Of a stretch of 64,000 nt of DNA, positions 47,658-58,437 are shown one piece after another. Source of the DNA: Hofstenia miamia (Eukaryota; Xenacoelomorpha; Acoela); contig SCFE01000094.1 in assembly GCA_004352715.1 (NCBI GenBank), forward strand, positions 1,509,200 through 1,573,199, read 5' to 3'. Numbering within the stretch: the first letter of the stretch is position 1; every line of letters starts with the position of its first letter. The notes under the pieces are model-generated. The model saw only the letters and a list, made by a program, of their open reading frames with translations. It ran no database searches and had not been told where the DNA came from. A program made the position numbers and the translations under genes.

Positions 47658-48198
47658 TCAGCCTTTGATATTGTCTTCTGTCTTGATTGTGTGCATTTTC
47701 CACTGATGCGGCTGTAGATGAATGTCTTCTTGCAATTGAAATGTAATTGTTCTCTGTTTTTCCTGTTCCTCTTTGATTTCTATCTCTTCTTCTTCTACTT
47801 TTATTGTTTTGTTGTTGTAGTTAATGACACAGCCATTTTTTGTCAGAAAATCATTTCCTAATATGACTTTGTATGGTAATGTGTTGTTATGTGTATCCAC
47901 CACCACCAAAGGTTGTTCGAACGTTGTGTTCGAGTTTCTCATTTGTGCAACATTTATCATTCCCTTCATGTTGATGTAATCCCCTGACGTGTTAATTAAT
48001 CTCTTGTTACAATTCTTCATGTCTTCTCATTGGAATCCCAGTTTTGTAGTGCATTCATCAGTAATTATAGATGTTGCTGCTCCGGTATCGATTGTCGCTT
48101 TTGTCATCACTCCATTAATGGCTATTGTTATCATATTCATCATGTCGAGGTTTGTTAGGATCATTATAGATGCATGGTTGTTATGAGTCGGTGCTCTA
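47658..48198 (-). pseudogene. Element B aspartic protease
   Basis: The minus strand near 48078-48089 encodes the catalytic DTGA in KATIDTGAATSIIT. After one in-frame TGA (48027-48029) the frame goes on with NTSGDYINMKGMINVAQM, VVVDTHNNTLPYKVILGNDF and NGCVINYNNKTIKV. It processes Gag-Pol in active elements. Except for the TGA it reads through; the shift to the RT frame lies near 47640. Confidence 0.85.
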
Positions 48199-49937
48199 CT
48201 TAGTTTTCCGACTGCTTGTCAATTGGTACTGCTTTATCAATTTCGTCTTCCATCTGTAGTACGTCCTCTTCATTGTAGTATGCTTCCTTGTCACCAATGA
48301 CGTTTATTTGCTTTGGGCAATCCGGTTTTTTGTGTCCTTTCTGTCCGCAACCATAGCATTTAATGTCTTTTTCTTTTACTTTCCTCATTTTGCCATCCTT
48401 TCCCTTTACTTTTATTATTTTTTCTTGTTTCGCTTTGGAGTAGGTTTTATTGGGGGTGCGCGACTTGAAGTTGCTTTTCCATGTTGGTGCATCTCTGTGC
48501 CATGTGGCTTTCTCATATATCTGAGCATTGTTCTGAATAATGGCTTGTACATCAACAGCCTTCCTGATCATTCTTTCTAATTTGTCGTCAATGTCGCATT
48601 TAATTTCAAACTGTGTTTTGATGCTTTCTGGCATCCCCTTGCAGATATGTGAGAACAAGTCGTATTTTGAATAAATGTTTGCTCTAGAGCTAAGCATCAG
48701 AAGCCGCTCGACTTGTTGCATGTAATTTTGGATGTCATCAGTTTTTCTCATCTTCATTGCATTCAAGATAATTTCGGTACTGGTTCTTGAAGCTTTCATT
48801 TTCGTAGTAATTAATGAAGTCTCCTATTAGCAATTGATAGTCCCTTTTTGTCTCTGCGTCCAATAACAGATAGTGTTGGGATGCTGCTCTGGTTAGGTAT
48901 AGTGGAAGTCTCGCAGCTGCTGCCTGTTGGCTCACTTTCCATTCCGCCATTGTCAGTTCAAACATCTGCAGCCACTTGGCAAATGTAGGATTATAACCAT
49001 CTACTTTCCCATTGAATTTGGGTAGTGTCGCTTTGCATGGTATTGTATCATTGGCTGTTAATTGCAGTAGAATCGAATTCTCATATTTCGGCTTTCTGTG
49101 ATTTGTTCATATGTCCTCCTCTTGCAGTTGTGTGGTCACTGCTTTCTTGATTTCATTTATTATTTTTTGTTTTTCGATGTCAGAATCTTCCTCTGATTCT
49201 TTGAATGCTACCTCCTTTCAGGTCGGCATATGTGGTGCCTGTAACTTGCTCTCTTTTCTGGCATGGAATTCGATTTCATGAGATTGCATGTCGTTTCTAT
49301 TCTCTTCTTCTGTTAAGCATAGCAGTCTCAATTTATCTTTGAGTTGTTCCAATTCTCCCGTCTGTAGGTCATTGTCTGTTTGTTCTTTCTAGTTCTTGAT
49401 TTTTCTCTTGCCATCACTGGTTTTCTTCTAGAAACCTTTTGTTGGACTCTGACAGTTGGTGAGTAAGGATTTTAATTTCATTTTGAAATAACTGATTTTG
49501 TTCTTCTAATTGCATTTCCATGTTTACTCTGATTTTGCTCAATATTGATTTGTTTTGTCATTCCATTTCTTTGACCTTCTCAGTCAATTGTTCTACTTGT
49601 TGTCTTAGGGTTTCCTCACTCTCCTGGCTCTTTTTTAACAACACCATTATATCTAGTGGGTTTGTGTCTATGGGGTTCGTCTCTGGGGGTGAACTAAAAG
49701 ATTGTAGTTCTGTATCTGTGGCGTCTGTTGCTGAATTCTCACTGAAGTACGGAATTGTTCTGGGAGTTACTGCTTTCATTGCAGTTTTCTTTGCATTTCC
49801 TTTTCTGGTTTTTGTCATTTTCCTTCTGGTTTGTAGTGGCTTTCCCATCTCTAGGTTGCGATTCCAGGATCTCAGTGAAGTGCATTTGTTCAGTTTGGGG
49901 TATCTCTCTTCATTTCATTGGTAGTTGGTTTGTGTAA
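48199..49937 (-). pseudogene. Element B Gag
   Basis: The N-terminal segment (49848 to 49558) is basic (KPLQTRRKMTKTRKGNAKKT), then acidic, and ends in a coiled coil (LKKSQESEETLRQQVEQLTE). A damaged middle follows. The capsid part (48965 to 48738) has MFELTMAEWKVSQQAAAARL and YLTRAASQHYLLL. The last segment (48799 to 48200) has QNYMQQVERLLMLSSRA, FSHICKGMPESIKTQF and a zinc knuckle CYGCGQKGHKKPDC with the C-x2-C-x4-H-x4-C spacing, inside a Lys-rich nucleocapsid. The parts overlap in different frames near 48780 and are broken between 49000 and 49550, so the copy is damaged. Confidence 0.85.
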
Positions 49938-50029
49938 CAACTCGTTGCTTTCGTACTCTCACTTATAGCCTATGCTGTCGTTTTGCGGGTGGTTTAACTG
50001 AATGTTTCTTCTGTAGGTTTGCTGTTCTT

Positions 50030-50046
50030 GGCTGTCACGGTCGCCA
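50030..50046 (-). other. Element B primer-binding site (tRNA-Arg-like)
   Basis: Adjacent to the LTR the minus strand reads TGGCGACCGTGACAGCC; its complement ends TGTCACGGTCGCCA, which agrees with the 3' end of invertebrate tRNA-Arg(UCG) as I remember it. The TGG start pairing with CCA is clear; the tRNA identity is from memory. Confidence 0.65.
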
Positions 50047-50537
50047 TGTAATATCCTCTACCAGGCATTATCACTGGGTATCTACTGTTACTTTATAACA
50101 TTAGCTGTGTTATTGCGGGTAAGGATTTACTTGCTGTTACTGCTTGATTAGTTTCTTCTGTTGTCTTATGTAACCTCGATTAACTGTTCACTTTTTAGGT
50201 GACGAAGCCATGCAGTAACCTCCATTACGATCTTCTAGTGGGCATCTGCCCGAAGCGGATCTCCACATCCAATTTCACCAGTCCATCCAATGCTTGAGCG
50301 CCACTTCTCAGCTCAATCAAGATAGCTTATGTGTGCCCTACATTAGCTCAGTGCTTACTCAAGACATGACACAACTCGACTTAAACTCTATTGTGTGAAA
50401 GTGTTATATCTATTTGCAACCTGAACTGTTACTAGTTGTTTGTTTCATATTACATGTAGCCATTACCGAAATATATTGGCTTATTTAAATAAATTCTATT
50501 CGAACAAGTTCCTAACCTACATTTATAATCTACTACA
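50047..50537 (-). repeat. Element B 5' LTR, about 491 bp
   Basis: Begins TGTAATATCCTCTACCAGGC at the primer site and probably ends TCTACTACA at 50537, giving TGTA...TACA ends. Two diverged partial copies occur in the window (22875-22983 and 33163-33412), which support both ends. Confidence 0.8.
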
Positions 50538-50723
50538 TGTACGGTCATTTTATCNTTTATTCAGTCAAAATGAAATAAGTAACACGGTTTCTTGTCTTTA
50601 GACAATTACTTTTAAGAAAGCATGAATTTCTATTCTTAAGATATATTATCAGTTTACAAAAGTTAGTTAGATGTACTATTCCATTGCGTTAAAGCTCGCA
50701 CATGAAGATGGTCTTTTTCTTAC

Positions 50724-50787
50724 CCAATGAAGGACTTGACCACGCCGGCGAAGACATTTACGTTCTCTTTCAGCTTCCAGCGTGAAT
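50724..50787 (-). CDS. Probable host exon, 64 nt (exon C)
   Basis: On the minus strand a pyrimidine-rich acceptor (TTTCTGTTTAG) precedes 64 bases that are about 50 percent GC in a 30 percent GC background, and a good donor GTAAGA follows. Two frames are open. One gives SRWKLKENVNVFAGVVKSFI (entered with one base from the exon before); the other gives FTLEAERERKCLRRRGQVLH, which is phase-compatible with exon B. The first faintly recalls the W-[RK]-L-x5-[DN]-x-F-x-G pattern near the N-terminus of selenoprotein K, but this is weak. No known gene can be assigned. Confidence 0.5.
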
Positions 50788-50940
50788 CTAAACAGAAATT
50801 TTCATTTCTATTTGATTCATGTCGTCAATAAAAGCAAATTATTTTGTAAGCAATGAGCATAGAATATTATGGATATCCATATTTAGAACTTTAGGTTCTT
50901 ATGTTTGAATATTGAAAGTTGTTAAATCATTTTTGCAACA

Positions 50941-50978
<38 letters not shown>

Positions 50979-51008
50979 TATATTTGAAATATATATATAT
51001 ATATATAT
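50941..51008. repeat. TA microsatellite, interrupted
   Basis: Two TA runs are separated by GATATATTTGAAA. The flank GAAGAATTTTCATATTTGAAAT (20 bases of it) resembles the flank of the TA run at 62503-62535, so both may be ends of one dispersed (possibly Penelope-type) element. Confidence 0.7.
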
Positions 51009-53100
51009 CTGTGAAGAATTTTCATATTTGAAATACAAAAGTTAAAGACATATACTTCATTGATAGACAGACTATCTTCGTCAGGCAATTTTTGGTAATA
51101 TTTTAAAGTTAAGTTTAATATTGTGATAGATGATATTAGAATAATTTTGAGAGATTTTCGGTTTATGCAATATTTTACTTTTATCTGCTATTTCATTGAT
51201 GCTAATTGCTTCTCCTATTTTCGAACATTTTCAATATAATTTCAAAGTTTTCCTTTATCTTTGATGTTAACAGAATATTTCTGATTTTCAGTAGTCTAAT
51301 TTATGTGTGTTCCAAATGTAACTTACACATTGACTTTTTTCGCATCGTGGAAATTTCACCCGCTGTTGCTGAAACTTGGGCACATGAAAGTCAAGTCAAG
51401 ATTTTAGCAATTTGTTTGACATGTAAGCAATAGATTTAGAACATAATATACGATTCCATTTTTCTTATCAGGATTATTTTTGAAATGTCTATTCGCGCTG
51501 AAGTTTTGCTCGCAGCTGCAGGGTGTTCTTGCAGCAGAAGGAATCATATATCGAATTTTATAATGAATTTTTGGGTTTCAACCTTCCTTTTAACATTTTT
51601 GTATTTTTCCAAGATCGATTCTTCTTGACTACGCAATCATTTTGTTGAATGTATCTTAAGGTATGGCTATGTAAAATATCTATTGCTTAGATGCCTACCA
51701 AATTACCAGAAACTCGATTTCTTATGGCCAAGTTTCAACAAAATATGATGAAATTTGCTCGCTAGATAAAAAAAATGTGTAAGTTACTTTTAGAACAACC
51801 TGTATAAAAAATATTTCAATATGATTTTAAAAATATCACTAATTTACCAAGACGGCGCACACATCAAGGAGCTGTTGCAAGCTTCCTTCAAACTCATAAA
51901 AAAGTTGCTGTCTGCAACTTCATTAATAATACTAAAGAAAATTTTCCAGAACCCAAACACACATATGGAATAAATTAAATTGATTTTACTTTAGCATCTC
52001 CCTGAAATGTGCGCCTCACCTAATCGAGAACATTGTAGAATCAATAATATAAGTTAAGGGCGATAATTTATGCAATTCCTAATAAACATTTTTGCTTACA
52101 GCAACATTGAATTTTGGTTGAATTTGAAATGAGCACCTTACACGTTGAATTTGTAGCCAAAATTCATAACTAAATTTAATTAGTATTCAACAACAGCAAA
52201 GAAGAAAACATGTATGTATTTATACTTATATTTGGCACTAACTACATGAAACCAAGAAATTATATTACTTTATTCCAATTTTTTGAAAAGGAAAAATGTC
52301 AACTTACAAAAAATTTTAATTACAACTACTCAAAGCAATGTAAGAATAAATTATGCAAAATTTCAGCACTAATTTTGAGTTCTTTGAAAATTAGAAATAC
52401 TCCTTTCTCCTTTATAATCTTTTAAGTTGCATAAAAAATATTATTTTCAATTCTATTCTACGTTGAAAAGTTTAATTTGAATTTAATAATAGCCAAATTA
52501 TGATCAAATTGCTATTGTTTTTAAAGGTATTGATAATCCAGAATAAAGCACAAAATATATGTATGTATTTTGTATTATCAATACTAGCGGTTTTGCGCAA
52601 GTAATTGATATTTTTGCCCGTGCATATTGTCTTGCGTGCGTCTATTTGTTTTGCTGTATGCATTGTTTCAATGCATATGTGCAAAGCAGTTGGGATTACT
52701 ATGCCTTAGCTTTGTAGTAGTTTCTTCATTGCTATTTAATTAATTTGCTACTGATAAACTGTTATATGCACTTAAAACTGTTATAAATGATGTTGCAAAT
52801 TCAACGTTTCTGTTAGGGTCATCAACACGTCCAGGCAACCAGTTCGTTTCAAATTCAACATTCCTGCAATGCCTGTGCAACGCCTTTATGTCACAAAATC
52901 AACGTTATTGAAACTTTGCTGCAACCAGAAATGTTTATTGGGTAATAACCAATTTGTTCATTATGAAAACTGATAGGAAATCAAAATACTCTGAATTCTT
53001 GTAAAACATGGAAAAGGTTGCTTCTATTTGTAATAAATATATTTGCCTTGTGCTGAGTTGCTTCCATTATATGTACACTTTAAGAACATACATTAAGATT
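51009..53100. other. Presumed intron, AT-rich
   Basis: No coding or RNA feature was recognised between the candidate exons, apart from short AT-rich frames without splice context. Confidence 0.45.
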
Positions 53101-53240
53101 TCATAGGCGGGAGAGGAAACTTAGATCATTAAAAATGTCAATTATTTGCATCTTTTTAGCTATTTGACAAGTACTATGACTGTTTGGAATCTCAATTACT
53201 AAATTTGGAGGGTCATCACAGAATATTCTTCCTATCTGAA
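53101..53240 (-). CDS. Possible terminal exon or remnant
   Basis: On the minus strand a very good pyrimidine tract and acceptor (CTCCCTTTAATG...CCCATTTCAG) precedes an open stretch beginning IGRIFCDDPPNLVIEIPNSH and ending with QIIDIFNDLSFLSRL and TGA. Its phase does not match a direct join to exon B. It could be the last exon of another transcript or chance. I recognise no domain. Confidence 0.25.
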
Positions 53241-53665
53241 ATGGGCTGACATTAAAGGGAGACACAGTTGGACAAGATGAAATCAAATTGGTCGGTTACT
53301 TCAGTGATTTCTCTGATACTTTAAAATTGTGCATATAAATTATATTGCATAATGGTGTAAAATTGGTAATCAAGCTCTCACATATCAAGGATTGCAAATC
53401 AAATTTGACAAAGTATAGAGGACATTCGTATTATAATGCTGCAAATATATTGGTGCATTATAAAAAAGTGCAGAATGGTAATTTCGTCAAATCTTTATTC
53501 AACTTTCTTTGCTAGCGAAATGCTTTGAAGAATCTTTTCCAATAAAAAAATATTCACAAATTGTCTCATAAAATTCCACTTATTGCTTGAGAGTAAATTT
53601 ATCAGCTCTGTAGCATTTTTTCTAAAGTTCTTAATAGGACAATAAATATTGACAGAAACATGCAT

Positions 53666-53668
<3 letters not shown>

Positions 53669-53698
<30 letters not shown>

Positions 53699-53940
53699 NN
53701 NNNNNNNNNNNNNNNNNNNNNNNNNNNNNNNNNNNNNNNNNNNNNNNNNNNNNNNNNNNNNNNNNNNNNNNNNNNNNNNNNNNNNNNNNNNNNNNNNNNN
53801 NNNNNNNNNNNNNNNNNNNNNNNNNNNNNNNNNNNNNNNNNNNNNNNNNNNNNNNNNNNNNNNNNNNNNNNNNNNNNNNNNNNNNNNNNNNNNNNNNNNN
53901 NNNNNNNNNNNNNNNNNNNNNNNNNNNNNNNNNNNNNNNN

Positions 53941-53971
<31 letters not shown>
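53669..53971. other. TA microsatellite around an assembly gap (242 N)
   Basis: TA runs at 53669-53697 and 53941-53971 flank N at 53699-53940, so the gap is a collapsed or unsequenced TA repeat. All frames through it are artefacts. Confidence 0.9.
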
Positions 53972-53976
<5 letters not shown>

Positions 53977-54338
53977 GTACAGCATAACTCTTGGTATAAA
54001 CTTCAGTAAAGTTTTACATTTAAAAATTATTCAAATAAGTGTGCAAGCTAATAAATAAAGCAGCTAGTAATATAATAAGTTGCAAACATGATAATGAGAT
54101 AATTAAATAGTATATTAGCATACCACATACATAAGTCCAATGTAGGAAATTCGATATTTTTTTCAGCTGATATTTATTAGGATGAGTAAATTGAATTTCT
54201 TGTTTCATTACTAGGGCTAGCTAGTTATTATATTGTATATATCGGCATTGCTTTTTCAAGCCTTATTAGTCACCCAAATGTAATGCATAGGTATGACTAA
54301 TGCCCTGCAATCATTGTATTTTGTAAAACAATACTTAC

Positions 54339-54466
54339 GGTTTATTGGGTCTTCCTAAACTGAAACGTACAGCATATGATTGCCGAGTTAGGAATGCTTT
54401 TCCGTCATCAAGGTAACCAATGTATTTATTTTCCAAAACAGATCTAATTCTATATCTACTACCAAT
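54339..54466 (-). CDS. Probable host exon, 128 nt (exon B)
   Basis: The minus strand has acceptor ACATTTTAG, 128 bases, then the strong donor GTAAGTATT. Only one frame is open: it begins IGSRYRIRSVLENKYIGYLD and goes on DGKAFLTRQSYAVRFSLGRP, with two bases left over at the donor. Codon usage and composition differ from the AT-rich flanks. Alternative AG acceptors 8 or 11 bases further in would make it phase-compatible with exon A (61134-61205). The short beta-strand-like pattern (YIGYLDDGKAFLT, YAVRFSLG) suggests a globular domain, but I cannot name it. No start or stop is visible, so it is an internal exon. Confidence 0.65.
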
Positions 54467-54834
54467 CTAAAATGTAATTAGTTTCATAATTTATACATTT
54501 GTAAACAAAAGTTCACTATAACTATAAAATTGCATTTTATGGGCTGTATAAATATTTAAATATAATTATATAGAATCAACTAAATAGTGTAAAAAATCAG
54601 CTACAGTTGAATCACTGTGCCATGCATAACAAAATAATTTATATGTAAGTGCCTTCTTATTACAAATTTAAAATTATACACAATCACATCTTCAAATGAT
54701 TAAAATTTATACACTTACATATACCCATCACTGAATCATTAAGTTATTTGGTTATTCTTAGATAATATAAAAGATGAAGTTCCTGGTAAAACCTTTCAAA
54801 TTGTTTTATAATAAATTCAGAATTTGTTAAAACA

Positions 54835-54857
54835 ATATATATATATATATATATATA
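54835..54857. repeat. TA microsatellite
   Basis: A pure TA run borders repeat family R. Confidence 0.8.
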
Positions 54858-55770
54858 ACTTTTTTCTGATTCGTCAAGAAGAGGCCATAGGAGACCTCAC
54901 AATTTCCTGATTGGTTGAGAGGCTGCAGTAATCCCTGACCACTTTTTTCTGATGGGTCAAAAGTGGGGTCCTAGAACGTTCCATTATGACTAATGGCATG
55001 TGTTAGGTCATGGATATTTCAATGGGGTGTTGTAGTGATGTCATGGAAATTGCATAGTCATGGTTTCATGTACTTGCTATAGTGACTCATTTCTGTTGGC
55101 CAATTTAGTTTGCAGGTTTTATATTTCTTTATTACATTTATTTTTTGTAAATATACATGACATTGTTACCTGATTAATTGGGTACTGTGATAATACATTA
55201 GTAACTTAATGCGCATTACCTTTCTTATCCACAAAAAAATTCCATACATTTCTAATGATTAATTCGTTTTTTTGGGAAATCTTAGCATTACATTTCCACT
55301 TTTTCAAATACACTGCTATTTCATTGTACAAAATTCCACACATTCTAATGATTAACATCTGCAATTGTTGTAATTAATTAAATTATCAGGCGTCTATACA
55401 TTACATGCAAAGAGTTACATTTCATTTTTTCAAATGTGCTGCTATTTCAGTGTAAAAATTCCATGCAAATAATTTGTTCTTCACTAATATCCAATATACA
55501 AAACAGAAAAATATTTACCATACTTAAGCATTACTGGCATATGAAATATAGACTTACATAATAAAGGCAATTGCGCCATTCATTTTTTTAAAGACATTGC
55601 CATTTTTTAATGTAAAAAATTCCATATGTTTCTTATAATTAATATCTGCAATTGTTGTAATTAATTTGTTTTCAGCCATTGTATTTAACTTATTTCTTGT
55701 TAATACAAAACGGGAAAATATCCGCTATACTTAAACATTACAGGTGTATGAAATATAGATTTACATGATA
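54858..55770. repeat. Dispersed AT-rich repeat, family R
   Basis: Starts ACTTTTTTCTGATTCGTCAA with a second related copy at 54940 (ACTTTTTTCTGATGGGTCAA) and contains the family phrases seen at 23735-24660 (CTTGCTATAGTGACTCATTT, TACATTACATGCAAA, CATACTTAAGCATTAC, ATATAGACTTACAT). A unit of roughly 190 bases ending ATATAGA-TTACAT-ATAAA occurs twice (to about 55570 and to 55770). It ends where the left arm of the inverted repeat begins. Confidence 0.65.
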
Positions 55771-57110
55771 AATGCTTGTAAATAGTGTATTATTCCCGTG
55801 TAAAAAAATAGGTGCATACCATTTTAAATATACATTGCTAAGAATTTTGAGAAAATTGCAATAATAATTTGTAAGCATAGGAGCTCTACAATATCAGCAA
55901 TATGCCAAGTGTTAGGTCAAATATTGCTAAAAAATACACTAAAAAATACAAATACAAGAGTTAGAAACCAGAAATATTAAAAACATGTGAAATATTGCAA
56001 ATTAGTACAAATGATGAAAGAAAAACAATAAATTCAGGGGATCAAAGGCATACCAATATTTCTATGTGTAGACGTATTTTGAGATCTAAGCCAAAGCCCC
56101 AGCTTTACATGTATTCTGAGATTGAAATTGCAAAGTATCTGCTCACCAGGGCTAAAGATTCAGCTAAGATATTTTTGCCATCACTTCATTTAGATTGTTA
56201 ACTATGAATCCATGATAATATATGATTTCAACAAGTCAAATTGATATTAAATAGCTTAGACAAGTACTATTTAATACCATGTCATTCAAGTTAAAAAAAG
56301 CATAAAATCACTTAAAAATGAATCAATTATTGATTGAAATAGGAAACTTAATAAGTGTTCAAAGAATAAATTCACCCCAGCACCAAGCTTTCACTTCAAT
56401 TTACCATTGTCAACTAGGATAACACTGAATTTATATATTCTTTAACTTAATATGAAAGAAATGGTTTTCTAATGTGAAACATCATCAACCATATGTAAAA
56501 TGAATAGCTGAAACATAACTATTTTCAAACATTAAAAATACAATATTATTTCGTTATATATTTGCTGAATATTGTTTTCTGATTTTTTTCTTGTTTTTAC
56601 CAAATTCACTCCCTTTTCTTTCTTGAGCTGTTTTGTTAGTAACTATAATCTCTATAGAAACTAGAACATGGCGTTTTTAGTCAAATTAAATTCATATAAT
56701 ATTCACTTAATGTAGTAGGAGTTTATTTAATATGATATTTTAGAAATAGCTAAACAAATTTAGTATGCTAGTCATTTATTGACGATATAACAAGATTTAT
56801 GTTATTGAAAAAATTCAACAATGACCAACCAATGAATTGCTGTAAAAATTGAATAATGTTTTTGTTTTAATTGGAAATTCGTTCTTCTTGGCTTATAAAT
56901 AAATAATCATGTATTGTAAAAAAATTAAGCAAACAGGACTAGATTGAAGCAATTTACGCATCTCCACATTCATTGTTCACAAGGATAATTTATATTTTGT
57001 TTCTTTAATTCATTTGTTTTAGAGCAATGATGATAAATCAACCAGATAAATTCTTTTTTGTTTTACCATCATTTAATTCAATTTATGCACTGAATATTCA
57101 TGTAAAAAAA
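55771..57110 (+). repeat. Left arm of 4.2 kb inverted repeat
   Basis: Complementary to 58438-59951 over nearly its full length. Landmarks from outside in: GTATTATTCCCGTGT, AGGAGCTCTACAATATCAGC, ATGCCAAGTGTTAGGTCAAA, GGATCAAAGGCATACC, TCTCCACATTCATTGTTCAC-like, and CAATTTATGCACTGAATATT at the inner end. It contains a degraded frame (about 55909-56200) with NDERKTINSGDQRHTNISMC that is also found in the other arm; no family is recognised. Confidence 0.85.
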
Positions 57111-57371
57111 AGAGCTGGCTCAAAATTCATGATTTTAATTGGAATTAAAGTTCTTTAATGTCAAAATAAACCTCTGAAATATTACAGTTGTAAGCCAAGT
57201 AAGCCAAGTATTGAGTTGAAATTTAGCATGTAATTTTATCTTAGATGTTGTAAATACATATTTTTAGTCAGATTTATTTTCTCATTATATATATTTTTAC
57301 TTAAATAATCAATTTTTAGCTAGAACCATGAAAAATAAAAGATGGTTTTACAAAGTAATATAAAATATATT

Positions 57372-57445
57372 GGGATAGGTTGGACTTGAACCAACAACTT
57401 GAGCCAAAGCATTGGCAAGCATAATATTCTTTTTACAACTATCCT
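57372..57445 (-). tRNA. tRNA-like 74-mer (pseudogene or SINE head)
   Basis: The minus strand can fold as a cloverleaf: acceptor AGGATAG with CTATCCC (six of seven pairs), and a perfect T arm GTTGG-TTCAAGT-CCAAC containing the B-box-like GGTTCAAGTCC (57382-57392). Total length of 74 and spacing to the T arm fit a tRNA. The D arm and A box are poor, and the anticodon arm pairs only at GCC/GGC with an eight-base loop, so no anticodon can be assigned. It is most likely a tRNA relic or tRNA-derived SINE end. Confidence 0.4.
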
Positions 57446-57739
57446 GTTTTCAATGTACTTCAATATTAAAAATATATGCATATTTTCAACAAAGCTCATT
57501 AGTAGGCTGAAATATTGAAAGTTCTATCATTTCGACTAGAAGAATGTGTTTTCAATGCACTAGTCAGTTTTTGTGTATAGCCTAATTGTGAAAGTTGGTT
57601 TTCTCTTTACTGGGTAATTCATTTTTATACTTTGAAATGTGAAATTCTCTTTTTCTGTAAAACTTATACAGCTAGTGAAATTTAGAAATTATTTAATGTC
57701 TCGTCCTATGCATTAAAATCTTCTAGAACATACACATAT

Positions 57740-58105
57740 ATATTTCTATAGTAATGACTAGTTATTCAAACACCTTCTCCAAGTGGAAGAAATAGGATTT
57801 GAAAATCATTTATGCTTTCAATTAAAGGTAATGTCTCTTAGAGGGTACAATGTCTTTAAACTGTATTTCTTATAACATTTGATTATGTCTATAATAACAA
57901 CTCTTTCATGTTGAATAGAGAGAATTGAAAACCAATTGTGTTTTCAATTAATGCTAACATATGTTAGAGACTTCAATGCCTTTAAACTGCATTTGTTATA
58001 ACATTTGATAGAGTCTATAATAACACTGCCTTCATGTAGAAGACTGCAAATTGAAAATCTATTATGTTTTCAATTAATGCTAATGTATGTTAGAGACATC
58101 AGTGC
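57740..58105. repeat. Tandem repeat, unit about 125 bp, three copies
   Basis: Each unit contains TTTTCAATTAA-TGCTAA (or AAGGTAATG), GTTAGAGAC, AATG-CTTTAAACTG, TTATAACATTTGAT and GTCTATAATAACA. Copies begin near 57740, 57850 and 57975, with a partial fourth start before 58105. They lie in the loop of the inverted repeat. Confidence 0.75.
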
Positions 58106-58437
58106 TTTATAAAAAATAGCAGGACTTTCTACTGTGTTGATCATTCATCATGAAAACTAAATATACACTATTATTATACACATAAATCCTTGAATAGCTA
58201 AATCAATTACAATCACATAAAGAGATACAAATATAATAATTACAATGAAACTTGGGTATACATTTGATTGTTATATCCAGTAACACATTAGTAATTTGCT
58301 AACCTAACAAAAACCTGTTTGTATGTCAGGCATATATTGCAAAAAAAGGAAAGTTCATGGTAAATTTAAGGCATTCAATTATATATTTAATAAAAAGTAT
58401 TCAAAAATCACAATAATCACAACCAATTGTTGAAGAA

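Larger units (their letters stand above)
42440..50537 (-). mobile_element. Ty3/Gypsy element B, nearly complete
   Basis: Minus-oriented LTR retrotransposon: LTR 50047-50537, primer site 50030-50046, gag (about 49937 to 48199), protease, reverse transcriptase, RNase H, integrase, then an extra ORF to 42440. A 553 N gap lies in the extra ORF. The 3' LTR is not visible and would lie at or beyond the 1000 N gap. Lesions are few and isolated compared with element A, so it is much younger. Domain order PR-RT-RH-IN defines the Ty3/Gypsy class; gag and protease resemblance ties it to element A. Confidence 0.9.
57111..58437. other. Loop between the inverted-repeat arms
   Basis: Unique, AT-rich DNA of about 1.3 kb. 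It carries a tRNA-like sequence (57372-57445) and a tandem repeat (about 57740-58105). No protein frame is evident. Confidence 0.6.

Noticed and set aside
44116-49937. Numerous plus-strand ORFs of 65-155 codons over element B
   Set aside because: Antisense shadows of gag-pol, hydrophobic and Cys/Phe/Leu-rich as expected from the complement of Lys/Glu-rich frames.
50990-51100. Possible hammerhead ribozyme core (minus-strand CTGACGA near the TA run)
   Set aside because: Penelope elements can carry hammerheads, but the core is CTGACGA not CTGATGA and no matching GAAA and stems were found.
53602-54058. Frames of repeated Tyr-Ile on both strands
   Set aside because: Translation of TA microsatellite and N; the same applies near 11480, 60320 and 62430.
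57372-57445. Functional tRNA gene
   Set aside because: A box and anticodon arm are poor, so it is kept only as tRNA-like.
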